Source: Stutzerimonas stutzeri
Lineage (GTDB): Bacteria > Pseudomonadota > Gammaproteobacteria > Pseudomonadales > Pseudomonadaceae
Reading direction: 5' to 3'
DNA length: 64,000 nucleotides
NCBI GenBank assembly: GCA_002345575.1
Contig: DDVX01000020.1
Span: forward strand, 62,001 to 126,000
Program-made: the position numbers and the translations under genes
Notes under the pieces: generated by a model
What the model was told of the DNA's origin: nothing
Databases searched by the model: none
The model's input: the letters and a program-made list of their open reading frames with translations, nothing else
In this document: positions 8,178-17,451 of the stretch, one piece after another
Layout: the number at the start of each line of letters is the position of its first letter
How positions within the stretch are numbered: the stretch's first letter is position 1

Positions 8178-8956
8178 CAGTCCTGACTCCGCTTTTTGTG
8201 AGGCTCGCCCCTAACAGCTTTTTGGGTCTCGGTAAGAATGCCGCGCAGGATATTCATTTCCAACTTACTGATACCGCTACGACCGTAGAGTCTGCGCAGC
8301 CGCGGCATCAGATGGCGCGGCTTGGCTGGATCAAGGAAACCAATCTCGATCAGCGTCTGCTCCAGGTGCTCGTAATAGTGATCCAGCTCATCGGCGGTCA
8401 CCGGCTGCGCATTGAGCAGCGAAGTGGTTTCCAGCTTCTCCTGCTTGCTCGGCTGGTCATGCGCTGCCAGCCACGCCATGCGCACCTCATAGGTGAGCAC
8501 CTGCACGGCGGCGGCAAGGTTCAACGAGCTGAACTGCGGGTCCGAGGGAATGTGCACGTGGTAATGGCAGCGCTGCAGCTCGTCATTCGTCAACCCGGCA
8601 TACTCGCGACCAAACACCAGCGCCACTTCGCCGCCCTGCTCAGCCTGCTGAATGCAGGTCACGCCCGATTCACGAGGGTCCAGCAAGGGCCAGGGAATAC
8701 GCCTATCCCGCGCACTGGTGCCAAGCACAACACTGCATCCCACCAGCGCTTCTTCCAGGGTTGCGACGACTTGGGCCGCATCGAGGATATCAGTTGCACC
8801 CGAGGCACGCGCCACCGCCTCGGAGCTGGGAAAGTCTTCGGGGTCGACCAACACCAAACGGGACAATCCCATATTCTTCATGGCCCGAGCGGCGCCACCG
8901 ATATTGCCAGGATGGCTGGTATTGACCAGCACCACACGAATGTTCTGAAGCGACAC
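8177..8956 (-). CDS. trmJ: tRNA (cytidine/uridine-2'-O)-methyltransferase TrmJ
   Basis: SPOUT-class enzyme that 2'-O-methylates position 32 of several tRNAs. The N-terminal domain has the family signatures VVLVNTSHPGNIGGAARAMKNMG, split here as VNTSHPGNIGGAAR and AMKNMGLS, plus LVFGREYAGLTN. The C-terminal tail is a dimerisation/tRNA-binding extension, giving 259 aa in total. The start is a GTG at 8956. It lies upstream of cysE and iscR, the usual Pseudomonas order. Identification is firm. Confidence 0.94.
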   Translation of the reverse strand: MSLQNIRVVLVNTSHPGNIGGAARAMKNMGLSRLVLVDPEDFPSSEAVARASGATDILDAAQVVATLEEALVGCSVVLGTSARDRRIPWPLLDPRESGVTCIQQAEQGGEVALVFGREYAGLTNDELQRCHYHVHIPSDPQFSSLNLAAAVQVLTYEVRMAWLAAHDQPSKQEKLETTSLLNAQPVTADELDHYYEHLEQTLIEIGFLDPAKPRHLMPRLRRLYGRSGISKLEMNILRGILTETQKAVRGEPHKKRSQD

Positions 8957-9097
8957 TGTTTCTTCCCGGCCAAAAGCAAAGGGGAAATCTTACAGGAAGC
9001 AGCCGTTGCTTAGCCATTCAAGGCAGGCAGGTGCAACATGTACGAATGCTTTCTGATAGAATTCGCGGCTTTCTTTAAACGACCAGGTATTAGATCG

Positions 9098-9913
9098 ATG
9101 CAGCCCATGCTGAATATCGCGCTGCGCGCCGCCCGCAGCGCCGGCGAAATGATTATTCGTTCCACCGAGCGCCTGGACGTGATCTCGGTCAGCGAAAAAG
9201 ACGCCCGCGACTACGTTTCCGAAATCGACCGCAACGCCGAACAGCTAATCATCACCGCGCTGCGTAAGGCTTATCCGAACCATGGCATTCTTGGCGAAGA
9301 AAGCGGGCTGTCAGAAGGCTCCGGTGACGGTGCCGACTACCTCTGGATCATCGATCCGCTGGATGGCACCACCAATTTCCTGCGCGGCGTTCCGCATTAC
9401 GCGGTCAGCATTGCTTGCAAGTACCGCGGTCGCCTCGAACATGCGGTAGTCATCGATCCCGTCCGCCAGGAAGAATTCACCGCCAGTCGCGGTCGCGGCG
9501 CCGCGATTAATGGTCGCCGCCTGCGCGTTGGCTCGCGCAAAAGCCTTGAAGGCGCCCTGCTGGGTACGGGCTTCCCCTTCCGCGACGGGCAGATGGACAA
9601 CCTGGACGCCTACCTCAACATGTTCCGCAGCCTGGTAGGCCAGACTGCCGGCGTGCGCCGCGCTGGCGCTGCGAGCCTGGACCTGGCCTACGTCGCCGCC
9701 GGTCGCTTCGACGCCTTCTGGGAGTTCGGTCTTTCCGAGTGGGATATGGCTGCAGGCGCTCTCCTGATTCAGGAAGCAGGCGGCCTGGTCAGTGATTTCT
9801 CCGGCGGCCATGATTTCCTTGAAAAAGGTCAGATAGTTGCCGGCAACAACAAGTGCTTCAAAGCTGTACTGACTGCGATCCAGCCGCACCTGACGCCCTC
9901 GCTGAAGCGCTGA
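9098..9913 (+). CDS. suhB: inositol-1-monophosphatase SuhB
   Basis: Mg2+-dependent phosphatase of the inositol monophosphatase family. In enterobacteria SuhB also joins rRNA antitermination complexes, and in Pseudomonas it influences virulence-regulator expression. Metal-binding residues are seen at E67/E68 (GEESG), D86 and D89 (DPLDGTTNF), and in the later motif SEWDMAAG. The ATG at 9098 gives the expected MQPMLNIALR start and 271 aa. It is divergent from trmJ and ends before a symmetric terminator. Identification is firm. Confidence 0.95.
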   Translation: MQPMLNIALRAARSAGEMIIRSTERLDVISVSEKDARDYVSEIDRNAEQLIITALRKAYPNHGILGEESGLSEGSGDGADYLWIIDPLDGTTNFLRGVPHYAVSIACKYRGRLEHAVVIDPVRQEEFTASRGRGAAINGRRLRVGSRKSLEGALLGTGFPFRDGQMDNLDAYLNMFRSLVGQTAGVRRAGAASLDLAYVAAGRFDAFWEFGLSEWDMAAGALLIQEAGGLVSDFSGGHDFLEKGQIVAGNNKCFKAVLTAIQPHLTPSLKR

Positions 9914-9934
9914 TTGCGCACAGCTGTCCGCCAC

Positions 9935-9964
9935 AAAAAAAAAGCGCCGGAAGGCGCTTTTTTT
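9935..9964. terminator. bidirectional rho-independent terminator
   Basis: A run of nine A, then AAAGCGCC-GGAA-GGCGCTTT, then a run of T. The perfect stem with A and T tracts on both sides can stop transcription from suhB (plus) and from the convergent glycine-zipper gene (minus). Confidence 0.9.
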
Positions 9965-9974
9965 GATCTTCAAT

Positions 9975-10511
9975 TCATGGCTGCTGAGCCAGTACCAACT
10001 GCCCATCCCTTACGGGAATCTGATTTCCAGGATCACGCTCCATACGGACGCTGCCGATCTTGCCATCAAGGTCGTATTTAACGTCATAGCCGACAATCTT
10101 GTCGTGACTATCAGTAACCGTGCTGCAACGTGTCTCGGTAGTGCTATAGGTGCTGTTCTGCTGCATCCGCCCCTGTACCTGGTTACCAGCGTAGCCTCCC
10201 CCAACCGCACCAGCAACGGTCGCAATCTTCTTGCCGTTACCGCCGCCAACCTGGTTACCCAACAACCCTCCGACCACCGCACCTACTGCAGTGCCGGCAA
10301 TGCGATGCTCATCCTGAACGGGCTTTTGTCGCGTTACGGCAACTTCTTTGCAGACTTCCCTTGGCGTCTTGATGGTTTCCTTGACGGGCTCCACCGCGAG
10401 CACATTGGCAAACTCAGGCCCTCGATCAACCAGCGTATAGGTAGCAAATGCACCACCTGCAGTCACCACTACCGCACCCAGAACGGTACCCACCAACATT
10501 GACTTGTTCAC
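9975..10511 (-). CDS. glycine zipper 2TM domain envelope protein
   Basis: A 178-aa protein with an N-terminal membrane or signal segment (residues about 5-27, MLVGTVLGAVVVTAGGAFATY). A glycine-zipper repeat lies around residues 70-108 (GTAVGAVVGGLLGNQVGGG and then VAGAVGGGYAGNQVQGR). This is the Rickettsia 17-kDa surface antigen / glycine-zipper 2TM family, usually lodged in the outer membrane or periplasm. No enzymatic motif is visible. It starts with GTG at 10511 behind AAGGA. It converges with suhB. The family call is good; the cellular function is unknown. Confidence 0.85.
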   Translation of the reverse strand: MNKSMLVGTVLGAVVVTAGGAFATYTLVDRGPEFANVLAVEPVKETIKTPREVCKEVAVTRQKPVQDEHRIAGTAVGAVVGGLLGNQVGGGNGKKIATVAGAVGGGYAGNQVQGRMQQNSTYSTTETRCSTVTDSHDKIVGYDVKYDLDGKIGSVRMERDPGNQIPVRDGQLVLAQQP

Positions 10512-10585
10512 ACGATATTCCTTCTTCCAACGGGTAGAACCCCGCCTGTGCGGTAAGACAGCAAAACCCGCCAGAAGTTCGAATA

Positions 10586-11494
10586 TCAGGGCCGCTCGTC
10601 GACTTCCTCGACAGCCGGTGGAATCAGGTCGTCGCGCGTTAGCTTGAGCCAGATCAGGAAGATACTGGCGATATAAATGGATGAATAGGTTCCAACGCCC
10701 ACCCCAATCATCAGCGCAAGCGAGAAGCCCCAGAGATTTTCTCCACCGAACACCATTAGCGCCGCAACCGCCAACAAGGTTGAAATAGAGGTCGCCAGCG
10801 TTCGCAGCAGAGTTTGAGTGGTGGAAATGTTGATGTTCTCGATCAGCTCAGCCCTGCGCAACGTCCGGAAGTTCTCCCGAATTCGGTCGAAAATCACGAT
10901 GGTGTCGTTGAGCGAGTAGCCGATCACCGCCAGCACGGCAGCCAGTACGGTCAGGTCGAAAGATATCTCGAAGAACGAGAAAACTCCCAAGACCACGATC
11001 ACGTCGTGAAACAGCGACACCACGGCGCCAAGGCCGAACTTCCACTGAAAGCGGAATGCGACATAGATCAGGATCCCTCCCAAGGCAAGCAGCATGCCCA
11101 GACCGCCCTGATCACGCAGCTCCTCACCCACAGACGGACCAACAAACTCCACTCGCTTGACAGTGACGTCACCGCCAGCGCCCTGACCACGCAGAGCCCC
11201 GGCAATACGTTCGCCCAACTGGGGATCGTCTCCTGGCATCCTGATCAGCACATCCGTGGTCGCGCCAAAACTCTGAACCAGCGCCCCCTCAAAGCCGCCC
11301 TCGGCCAACTGGCCACGAACCTCCTCCAGGGCAACCGGGCTCTCATAGTTCAACTCGACCAGGGTGCCGCCAGTGAAATCCAGACCGAAGTTCAAACCCT
11401 TCACTGCCAGACTGGCCAGCGATGCAACAGTCAGTAGCAGCGTCAGGAAGAAGGCCACATTCCGCACCGCCATGAAATTGATTACGCGCTTCAT
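10586..11494 (-). CDS. secF: protein translocase subunit SecF
   Basis: Inner-membrane partner of SecD. Together they use the proton motive force to pull proteins through SecYEG. At 302 aa it has an N-terminal membrane helix, the FGLDFTGGTLVEL motif leading into the periplasmic domain, and five more helices with the RND-type GYSLNDTIVIFDRIREN segment. It follows secD by 12 bases. Length and motifs are normal. Identification is firm. Confidence 0.97.
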   Translation of the reverse strand: MKRVINFMAVRNVAFFLTLLLTVASLASLAVKGLNFGLDFTGGTLVELNYESPVALEEVRGQLAEGGFEGALVQSFGATTDVLIRMPGDDPQLGERIAGALRGQGAGGDVTVKRVEFVGPSVGEELRDQGGLGMLLALGGILIYVAFRFQWKFGLGAVVSLFHDVIVVLGVFSFFEISFDLTVLAAVLAVIGYSLNDTIVIFDRIRENFRTLRRAELIENINISTTQTLLRTLATSISTLLAVAALMVFGGENLWGFSLALMIGVGVGTYSSIYIASIFLIWLKLTRDDLIPPAVEEVDERP

Positions 11495-11506
11495 CGTGCT
11501 AGCCCC

Positions 11507-13375
11507 TTAAATCCACAGCTTCTTGAGATCGCGGCCACCATAGATCAGGTTGACCATGGCACGAGTCACGATGATTGCGGTGAACATCGACGTCAGAATC
11601 CCAAGCGATAGCGTGACCGCAAAACCTTTGATCGGCCCGGTACCCATAGCGAAGAGAATGCCGCCCACCAGCAAGGTGGTGAGGTTGCCGTCGACAATTG
11701 CGGAAAACGCCCTATCGAACCCTTCGTGAATGGCTCGCTGCACCGACATACCATTCTGAATCTCCTCACGAATCCGCGAGAAGATCAGCACGTTGGCATC
11801 CACCGCCATGCCCATGGTGAGTACGATACCGGCGATCCCCGGCAGCGTCAGAGTCGCACCTAGCATCGACATCAGCGCTGTCAGCGCCACCATATTGAAC
11901 AGCAGCGCGACGGTCGCCAGCACACCGAAAAACTTGTAGATCAACACAATGAAGATTGCGACGAAGAGGAAGCCCCACATCGCAGCCTGGACCCCCAGCT
12001 TGATGTTTTCGGCCCCTAGGCTTGGGCCGATAGTGCGTTCTTCGGCGAAGTACATCGGCGCGGCCAGCCCACCTGCACGCAGCAGCAGGGCCAGCTCGGA
12101 GGACTCACCCTGGCCATCAAGGCCGGTGATTCGGAACTGGCTGCCCAGCGGTGACTGGATGGTCGCCAGGCTGATGATCCTTTTGTCTTCTACAAAGGTC
12201 TCGACGCGCACTTCCTGCTCGACACCTTCAATCATCTGTTTGACGTAGGTGGTTTGCGGACGCTGCTCGATGAAGATTACCGCCATGCTGCGCCCGACAT
12301 TGTTGCGTGTCGCGCGGTTCATCAGCTCACCGCCATGACCATCCAGGCGGATATTGACCTGCGGACGGCCATTCTCGTCGTAACTGGCCTGAGCATCGGT
12401 CACCTGATCGCCAGTGATGATCAGCGTACGCTCCAGCTGCGCCGGGGGACGTCCCTCCTGACGGAATTCGAAGGTTTCGGTGGTCGCACGCGGAGCATCC
12501 ATCTCAGCCGCCAGACGGAACTCCAGGTTGGCAGTCTTACCGAGAATACGCTTGGCTTCAGCAGTATCCTGTACGCCCGGCAACTCAACCACGATGCGGT
12601 TCGCGCCCTGGCGCTGCACCAAGGGCTCGGAAACCCCCAACTCGTTAACCCGGTTGCGAACTGTGGTGAGGTTCTGCTTGATGGAGTATTCGCGGATTTC
12701 CGCAAGCTTCGCCTCGGTGAGGGCCAGACGCAGCACTCGCTGGCCATTTCGCTCACTGGAGGTAATGTCAAAATCGGTGAAATTCTTGCGAATCAGAGCT
12801 TGCGCTGCTGACAGTGTCGCCTCGTCGGCAAAGCCCAGCTGCACAGCATTATCCTGCGTAGGCAGGCTGCGGTAGCGGACACGCTCCTTGCGCAACAGGC
12901 TCTTTACCTCGCCCTCATGAACGCTGAGGCGTGTCTCGACGGCCTTTTCCATGTCCACTTCAAGCAGAAAATGCACGCCACCGGAGAGGTCAAGACCAAG
13001 CTTCATCGGGCTTGCACCAAGGTTACGCAACCATTCGGGGGTTGTCGGAGCCAGGTTAAGGGCAACCACGTAAGCGTCGCCAAGCGCTCGACGGATCACA
13101 TCCTTGGCCGGCAACTGATCGTCCTGGTTATTCAGGCGTAACAGGCCACCTCTGCCCTGCTCGTCCAACGAAGCACCCTTAACTGCGATTCCGGCCTCTT
13201 CAAGCGCGGCACTCGCTTTACTCAGGTCCGCCTCAGTGACACTCAGCGAAGTAGTAGCGCCGGTGATCTGTACGGCCGGATCGTCGGGATAAAGGTTAGG
13301 AGCCGAATAGATGCAGGCAATCGCCAGCACCACCACTATCAGCAGGTATTTCCAGAGGGGGAATCTATTGAGCAT
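11507..13375 (-). CDS. secD: protein translocase subunit SecD
   Basis: Larger member of the SecDF pair, 622 aa. It has an N-terminal helix, a large periplasmic domain beginning with GLDLSGGVHFLLEVDM, and a six-helix RND-type membrane domain (GIVLTMGMAVDANVLIFSRI). Conserved acidic residues in the membrane part are likely involved in proton flow. It lies between yajC and secF, the usual order. The start ATG is at 13375. Identification is firm. Confidence 0.97.
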   Translation of the reverse strand: MLNRFPLWKYLLIVVVLAIACIYSAPNLYPDDPAVQITGATTSLSVTEADLSKASAALEEAGIAVKGASLDEQGRGGLLRLNNQDDQLPAKDVIRRALGDAYVVALNLAPTTPEWLRNLGASPMKLGLDLSGGVHFLLEVDMEKAVETRLSVHEGEVKSLLRKERVRYRSLPTQDNAVQLGFADEATLSAAQALIRKNFTDFDITSSERNGQRVLRLALTEAKLAEIREYSIKQNLTTVRNRVNELGVSEPLVQRQGANRIVVELPGVQDTAEAKRILGKTANLEFRLAAEMDAPRATTETFEFRQEGRPPAQLERTLIITGDQVTDAQASYDENGRPQVNIRLDGHGGELMNRATRNNVGRSMAVIFIEQRPQTTYVKQMIEGVEQEVRVETFVEDKRIISLATIQSPLGSQFRITGLDGQGESSELALLLRAGGLAAPMYFAEERTIGPSLGAENIKLGVQAAMWGFLFVAIFIVLIYKFFGVLATVALLFNMVALTALMSMLGATLTLPGIAGIVLTMGMAVDANVLIFSRIREEIQNGMSVQRAIHEGFDRAFSAIVDGNLTTLLVGGILFAMGTGPIKGFAVTLSLGILTSMFTAIIVTRAMVNLIYGGRDLKKLWI

Positions 13376-13443
13376 GACGCAGCCCGTCTAATGACGCGGG
13401 GCGCCTTGCGCGCCCCGTCGTTGCTATTGAATGAAGTGTCCGC

Positions 13444-13773
13444 TCAGATGGCTTTCAGCGTGCCCTTGGGCAGAGTCGCGGCAATCGCAACTTTCTGGAA
13501 CTTCAGTTCGATGTTGTCGTTTACTTCGATCACGATGAAGTCATCGGCAACTTTGGTTACTTTGCCGACGATGCCACCGGAAGTCACCACTTCGTCGCCC
13601 TTCTGCAGGCCGCCGATCAGATTCTTGTGCTCCTTGGCGCGCTTGGCCTGGGGGCGCCAGATCATCAGGTAAAAGATGACCAAAAAGCCGACCAGAAACA
13701 ACCACTCGAAGCCGCTTCCGGCTGGACCAGCGGCAGCCTCTTGAGCATAGGCGGCGGGAATCAGAAAGCTCAT
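13444..13773 (-). CDS. yajC: preprotein translocase accessory subunit YajC
   Basis: Single-pass membrane protein that associates with SecDF and, in enterobacteria, with AcrB. At 109 aa it has a hydrophobic segment around residues 20-40 (FEWLFLVGFLVIFYLMIW), then the conserved RPQAKRAKEHKNLI and GDEVVTSGGIVGKV stretches. The start at 13773 (MSFLIPAAYAQ) has a CAGGAG site; an earlier in-frame ATG does not fit the family. It comes between tgt and secD. Identification is firm. Confidence 0.95.
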   Translation of the reverse strand: MSFLIPAAYAQEAAAGPAGSGFEWLFLVGFLVIFYLMIWRPQAKRAKEHKNLIGGLQKGDEVVTSGGIVGKVTKVADDFIVIEVNDNIELKFQKVAIAATLPKGTLKAI

Positions 13774-13813
13774 GTAGCACTCCTGTTGCATTGATTAAAA
13801 TTATTGAGTTTCG

Positions 13814-14947
13814 TCATGCAAGCGGTGGCGTTGGCAGGCCGCGCTTTGCATAGAAGGCATCGACAAAGGTCGCCAATGTACCTTGTTGAATAGCCTGGCG
13901 TAAACCAGCCATCAGTCGTTGGTAATGCCGTAGGTTGTGGATTGTATTCAACATACTGCCGAGCATTTCGCCGCACTTATCCAAATGGTGCAGATAGCCC
14001 CGGGAGAAGTGTTTGCAGGTGTAACAATCGCAGCCTGCTTCCAGCGGAGAGTTGTCATGGCGATGCACCGCATTGCGAATTTTTACCACACCGGTATCGG
14101 TGAACAGATGGCCGTTGCGGGCATTACGGGTCGGCATTACGCAGTCGAACATATCCACACCACGACGCACGCCCTCGACCAGATCCTCGGGCTTGCCGAC
14201 ACCCATCAAGTAACGCGGCTTATCTGCCGGCATCTGCTCCGGCAGGAAATCCAGCACGCGGATCATCTCCTCTTTGGGCTCGCCTACGGAGAGACCGCCA
14301 ATGGCCAAGCCGTCGAAGCCGATCTCACACAGACCCTCGAGCGAGCGCATGCGCAGCGATTCATGCATACCACCCTGGACGATGCCGAACAGCGCAGCTG
14401 AGCTGTCACCGTGCGCCTCTTTCGAACGCTTCGCCCAACGCAGCGATAACTCCATTGAGCGACGCGCCACATCCTCGTCGGCCGGATAGGGCGTGCACTC
14501 ATCGAAGATCATCACGATGTCCGAGCCCAGGTCTCGCTGAACCTGCATCGACTCCTCCGGCCCCATGAACACCTTGGCACCATCGACCGGCGAGGCGAAG
14601 TAAACGCCTTCCTCCTTGATCTTGCGCATCGCACCCAGACTGAACACCTGGAAGCCACCCGAGTCGGTGAGAATCGGCCCTTGCCACTGCATGAAGTCAT
14701 GCAGATCGCCGTGCGCCTTGATCACCTCGGTGCCGGGACGCAGCCAAAGATGAAAGGTATTGCCGAGGATGATCTCGGCACCAATTTCCTCGACATCGCG
14801 CGGCAGCATGCCTTTTACCGTGCCGTAAGTGCCCACCGGCATGAAAGCCGGCGTTTCCACTGTGCCGCGTGGAAAGCTAAGGCGTCCGCGGCGAGCCCTG
14901 CCGTCGGTAGCAAGCAGTTCGAAGGACATATGGCAGGTACGACTCAT
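13814..14947 (-). CDS. tgt: queuine tRNA-ribosyltransferase
   Basis: Exchanges the wobble guanine of GUN-anticodon tRNAs for preQ1 in the queuosine pathway. The substrate pocket (TDSGGFQVFSLG), the nucleophile region (FDCVMPTRNARNG) and the zinc site (CDCYTCKHFSRGYLHH) are all present. The ATG at 14947 overlaps the queA stop as ATGA and has GAGG seven bases upstream, giving 377 aa. The next in-frame ATG (14929, MSFELLATDG) resembles the family start but has no ribosome site. Identification is firm; the start is slightly uncertain. Confidence 0.96.
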   Translation of the reverse strand: MSRTCHMSFELLATDGRARRGRLSFPRGTVETPAFMPVGTYGTVKGMLPRDVEEIGAEIILGNTFHLWLRPGTEVIKAHGDLHDFMQWQGPILTDSGGFQVFSLGAMRKIKEEGVYFASPVDGAKVFMGPEESMQVQRDLGSDIVMIFDECTPYPADEDVARRSMELSLRWAKRSKEAHGDSSAALFGIVQGGMHESLRMRSLEGLCEIGFDGLAIGGLSVGEPKEEMIRVLDFLPEQMPADKPRYLMGVGKPEDLVEGVRRGVDMFDCVMPTRNARNGHLFTDTGVVKIRNAVHRHDNSPLEAGCDCYTCKHFSRGYLHHLDKCGEMLGSMLNTIHNLRHYQRLMAGLRQAIQQGTLATFVDAFYAKRGLPTPPLA

Positions 14948-15993
14948 AGGGTTTCCTCGGGGCCGCGCGGGGCCGGATTGCGCGTAATGAACATGGCATC
15001 GCCGTAACTGAAGAAGCGATAACCCTCGGCGACAGCTTCGGCATAGGCCGCCATGGTTTCAGGGAAACCAGCGAAGGCCGAAACCAACATCAGCAGGGTC
15101 GATTCGGGCAGATGAAAATTGGTTACCAAGGCATCCACCACATGGAAGGGCCTGCCCGGATAGATAAAAATATCGGTGTCGCCACTGAAGGCCTTGAGCG
15201 TGCCATCACGCGCTGCACTTTCCAGCGAACGCACACTGGTGGTGCCCACTGCAATGACACGACCGCCCCGCAGACGACAGGCCGCGACCGCATCGACCAC
15301 ATCCTGGCCGACCTCCAGCCACTCACTGTGCATGTGATGCTCTTCGATACGCTCGACACGTACCGGTTGAAAGGTACCAGCACCCACATGGAGCGTGACA
15401 AAAGCCGTCTCGACACCCTTCTGGCGCAGCGCATCTAGTAGCGCTGCATCGAAATGCAGCCCGGCGGTAGGCGCAGCCACCGCGCCGGCGTGCTGGGCAT
15501 ACACCGTCTGGTATCGCTCACGGTCGGCACTGTCATCTGGCCTATCTATATAAGGAGGCAGCGGCATGTGGCCGACGCGCTCCAGCAGCGGCAACACATC
15601 CTCGGTGAAGTCCAGCTCGAACAGCGCGTCATGACGCGCCAGCATCAACGCCTCGCCGCCGCCGTCGATTTGAATTCTGCTACCGGGTTTCGGCGACTTG
15701 CTGGAGCGGATGTGCGCAAGCACGCGACGACTGTCCAGAACCCGCTCCACCAGCACTTCAAGCTTGCCGCCGGTTTCCTTCTGTCCGAACAGACGGGCCG
15801 GAATTACGCGAGTGTTGTTGAACACCATCAGGTCGCCGGGATGTACTTGCTCGAGCAGATCGGCAAAGCCTTGATGCGCCATCCTGCCGGTAGACCCGTC
15901 AAGCACCAGCAAGCGGCTGGCGCGGCGTTCCGCCAGTGGATGACGCGCGATCAGGGAATCAGGTAATTCGAAGGAAAAAGCAGAAACTTGCAT
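14944..15993 (-). CDS. queA: S-adenosylmethionine:tRNA ribosyltransferase-isomerase
   Basis: Transfers the ribosyl part of SAM onto preQ1 in tRNA to form epoxyqueuosine. The protein is 349 aa from ATG 15993 (MQVSAFSFELPDSLIA). It has the family stretches FNNTRVIPARLFG, APTAGLHFD and VTNFHLPESTLLMLVSAF. The frame is open further upstream across the tRNA-Leu locus, which cannot be coding. The queA stop overlaps the tgt start. Identification is firm. Confidence 0.96.
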   Translation of the reverse strand: MQVSAFSFELPDSLIARHPLAERRASRLLVLDGSTGRMAHQGFADLLEQVHPGDLMVFNNTRVIPARLFGQKETGGKLEVLVERVLDSRRVLAHIRSSKSPKPGSRIQIDGGGEALMLARHDALFELDFTEDVLPLLERVGHMPLPPYIDRPDDSADRERYQTVYAQHAGAVAAPTAGLHFDAALLDALRQKGVETAFVTLHVGAGTFQPVRVERIEEHHMHSEWLEVGQDVVDAVAACRLRGGRVIAVGTTSVRSLESAARDGTLKAFSGDTDIFIYPGRPFHVVDALVTNFHLPESTLLMLVSAFAGFPETMAAYAEAVAEGYRFFSYGDAMFITRNPAPRGPEETL

Positions 15994-16066
15994 GAAGAAT
16001 GATCGACACAGCGCACAGGGGGCGCAAAGCTTAGCGGAATCACTGCAATCTGACCACGCCGAACGA

Positions 16067-16095
16067 TTGACCGACCTACGGCACATCCTTATACT
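16067..16095 (+). promoter_or_regulatory. sigma-70 promoter of tRNA-Leu
   Basis: TTGACC (16067-16072), a 17-base spacer, then TATACT (16090-16095), 13 bases before the tRNA 5' end. The match to consensus is strong and the spacing is exact. Confidence 0.8.
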
Positions 16096-16108
16096 GCGCC
16101 GCCACTGT

Positions 16109-16195
16109 GCCTCGATGGCGGAATCGGTAGACGCAGCGGATTCAAAATCCGCCGTTGGTAACAACGTGAGAGTTCGAGTCTCTCTCGAGGCACCA
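16109..16195 (+). tRNA. tRNA-Leu (anticodon CAA)
   Basis: The acceptor stem GCCTCGA (16109-16115) pairs with TCGAGGC (16185-16191), followed by encoded ACCA. The anticodon arm is GCGGA-TTCAAAA-TCCGC, which gives anticodon CAA reading UUG. A long variable arm (CGTTGGTAACAACG) and the T-arm sequence GTTCGAGTC identify a class II leucine tRNA of 87 nt. It stands alone and divergent from queA. Confidence 0.97.
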
Positions 16196-16626
16196 TCTTC
16201 TTTCACCGGGCAACCGATAGCCCGTTGAATGCCGTACAGCCAGGCTGTACGGCGACGCTTCACTGCACCACCAGAGCCCCATGGCTCGACACCCCTCGTG
16301 ACACCAGACGCAGCGACGCAAAGCGACATCAACTGCACCGCAGCACGGTCGAAATCAGGTCAGGAAGACTGATCCTCGACCACTCACATCGCGCTGAAAA
16401 AGCGCCGCCTGAACAGGGCAAATTCTATAGCTGCGGGGCTTGGCACTCCTTGCGAGTTATCGTAGAGTGTGCCCACTGTGTTTGCATGGGTCGCTGTAGA
16501 ATCGTGACCTGGTGCAGTAGATCATCCGATCCGCTACATCCCGTTCGACTCCTTACTCCTTGCAACCAGTTCCCGCTCCTGCCGTGCAGGTGCGCTTCCA
16601 ATATTGAGTTTCAAGGATACAAAGAC
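16196..16626 (+). other. long non-coding stretch leading into the cold-shock gene
   Basis: About 430 bases between the tRNA and the cold-shock ORF. The frame in phase with the cold-shock gene is open back to 16225, but that protein has no cold-shock character upstream of residue 135. The last 100-150 bases are likely a structured 5' leader, as is usual for cspA-type mRNAs. TAGAAT occurs near 16495, but no matching -35 is clear. Confidence 0.5.
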
Positions 16627-16839
16627 ATGTCGAATCGTCAGAACGGTACCGTCAAGTGGTTTAACGACGAGAAAGGTTTTGGTTTCATCACTCCTGAGAG
16701 CGGTCCGGATCTGTTCGTGCACTTCCGCGCGATCGAAGGTAACGGCTTCAAGAGCCTGAAAGAAGGCCAGAAAGTCAGCTTCATCGCTGTACAAGGTCAA
16801 AAAGGCATGCAGGCTGACCAGGTTCAAATCCAGGAATAA
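16627..16839 (+). CDS. cold-shock domain protein (CspA family)
   Basis: A 70-aa single cold-shock domain that binds single-stranded RNA/DNA and melts mRNA structure. Both RNA-binding motifs are present: RNP1 KGFGFI and RNP2 DLFVHF, within the VKWFNDEKGFGFI opening. The ATG at 16627 has AAGGA about ten bases upstream. A strong terminator follows at 16853. Several paralogues exist in each Pseudomonas genome, so I do not assign a specific csp name. The family is certain. Confidence 0.95.
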   Translation: MSNRQNGTVKWFNDEKGFGFITPESGPDLFVHFRAIEGNGFKSLKEGQKVSFIAVQGQKGMQADQVQIQE

Positions 16840-16852
16840 AGCCCCCGCTCCG

Positions 16853-16886
16853 AAAAGCCCCTGATGGCAACATCAGGGGCTTTTTT
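16853..16886 (+). terminator. rho-independent terminator of the cold-shock gene
   Basis: AAAAGCCCCTGATG-GCAA-CATCAGGGGC followed by six T. It is a perfect 10-bp GC-rich stem with a U tract. Confidence 0.93.
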
Positions 16887-16936
16887 ATGCGTGCATTTCC
16901 GTAGAATGCGCGCTTGCCTCATTCAGCGAGACGCTC

Positions 16937-17434
16937 ATGCCCAACCATTCACTCAGCCCCCAAGGCCAGTTCCCAGCCGCCAGCCTGGGTCGCCGGCTTG
17001 CCGCGATCCTTTACGATTCGTTTCTCTCGATTGCCCTGATGATGGTGATCACCCTGCTTTATCAACAGGTCCTGCTACGCCTGTTCTATGGCAGCGAAGC
17101 ACTCAAGGCCGTGGCTGAAAGCGGCGGATTGGACCGGGACCCAATCCTTGCCACCCTGCTGCTGTTTTGCCTGTTCGGCTTTTTCGCCAAGTTCTGGACC
17201 CACAACGGCCAGACGCTGGGCATGCAGGTCTGGGGCGTGCGCATCCAGAATGCTGACGGCAGAGCCATTGACCTATGGCAGGCGCTGCTGCGCTTTCTGG
17301 TTGCCATTCTGTCCTGGCTTACCCTTGGACTGGGCTATTGGTGGATGCTCTGGGACAAGCAGCAACGCACCTGGCATGACATCTATTCAGAAAGCCAGGT
17401 GGTGCACCTGCCGAAGAACATCCACAAGAAGTAG
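16937..17434 (+). CDS. RDD family membrane protein
   Basis: A 165-aa protein with four predicted hydrophobic segments. It carries the family signature near the start (RRLAAILYDSFLSIALMMV; the Arg-Asp pair is in the first helix region) and a later GQTLGMQVWGVRIQ stretch. RDD proteins are small inner-membrane proteins of mostly unknown role; some act in Na+/H+ exchange. It converges with lptG, the two stops being 17 bases apart. The family is clear; function is unknown. Confidence 0.9.
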   Translation: MPNHSLSPQGQFPAASLGRRLAAILYDSFLSIALMMVITLLYQQVLLRLFYGSEALKAVAESGGLDRDPILATLLLFCLFGFFAKFWTHNGQTLGMQVWGVRIQNADGRAIDLWQALLRFLVAILSWLTLGLGYWWMLWDKQQRTWHDIYSESQVVHLPKNIHKK

Positions 17435-17451
17435 GTGGAACGAGAAATCAC

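Noticed and set aside
15994..16338. N-terminal extension of the queA frame
   Set aside because: It runs antisense through the tRNA-Leu gene, so it cannot be a conserved coding region.
16225..16626. N-terminal extension of the cold-shock protein
   Set aside because: Only the last 70 residues are a cold-shock domain, and the ATG at 16627 has its own ribosome site.
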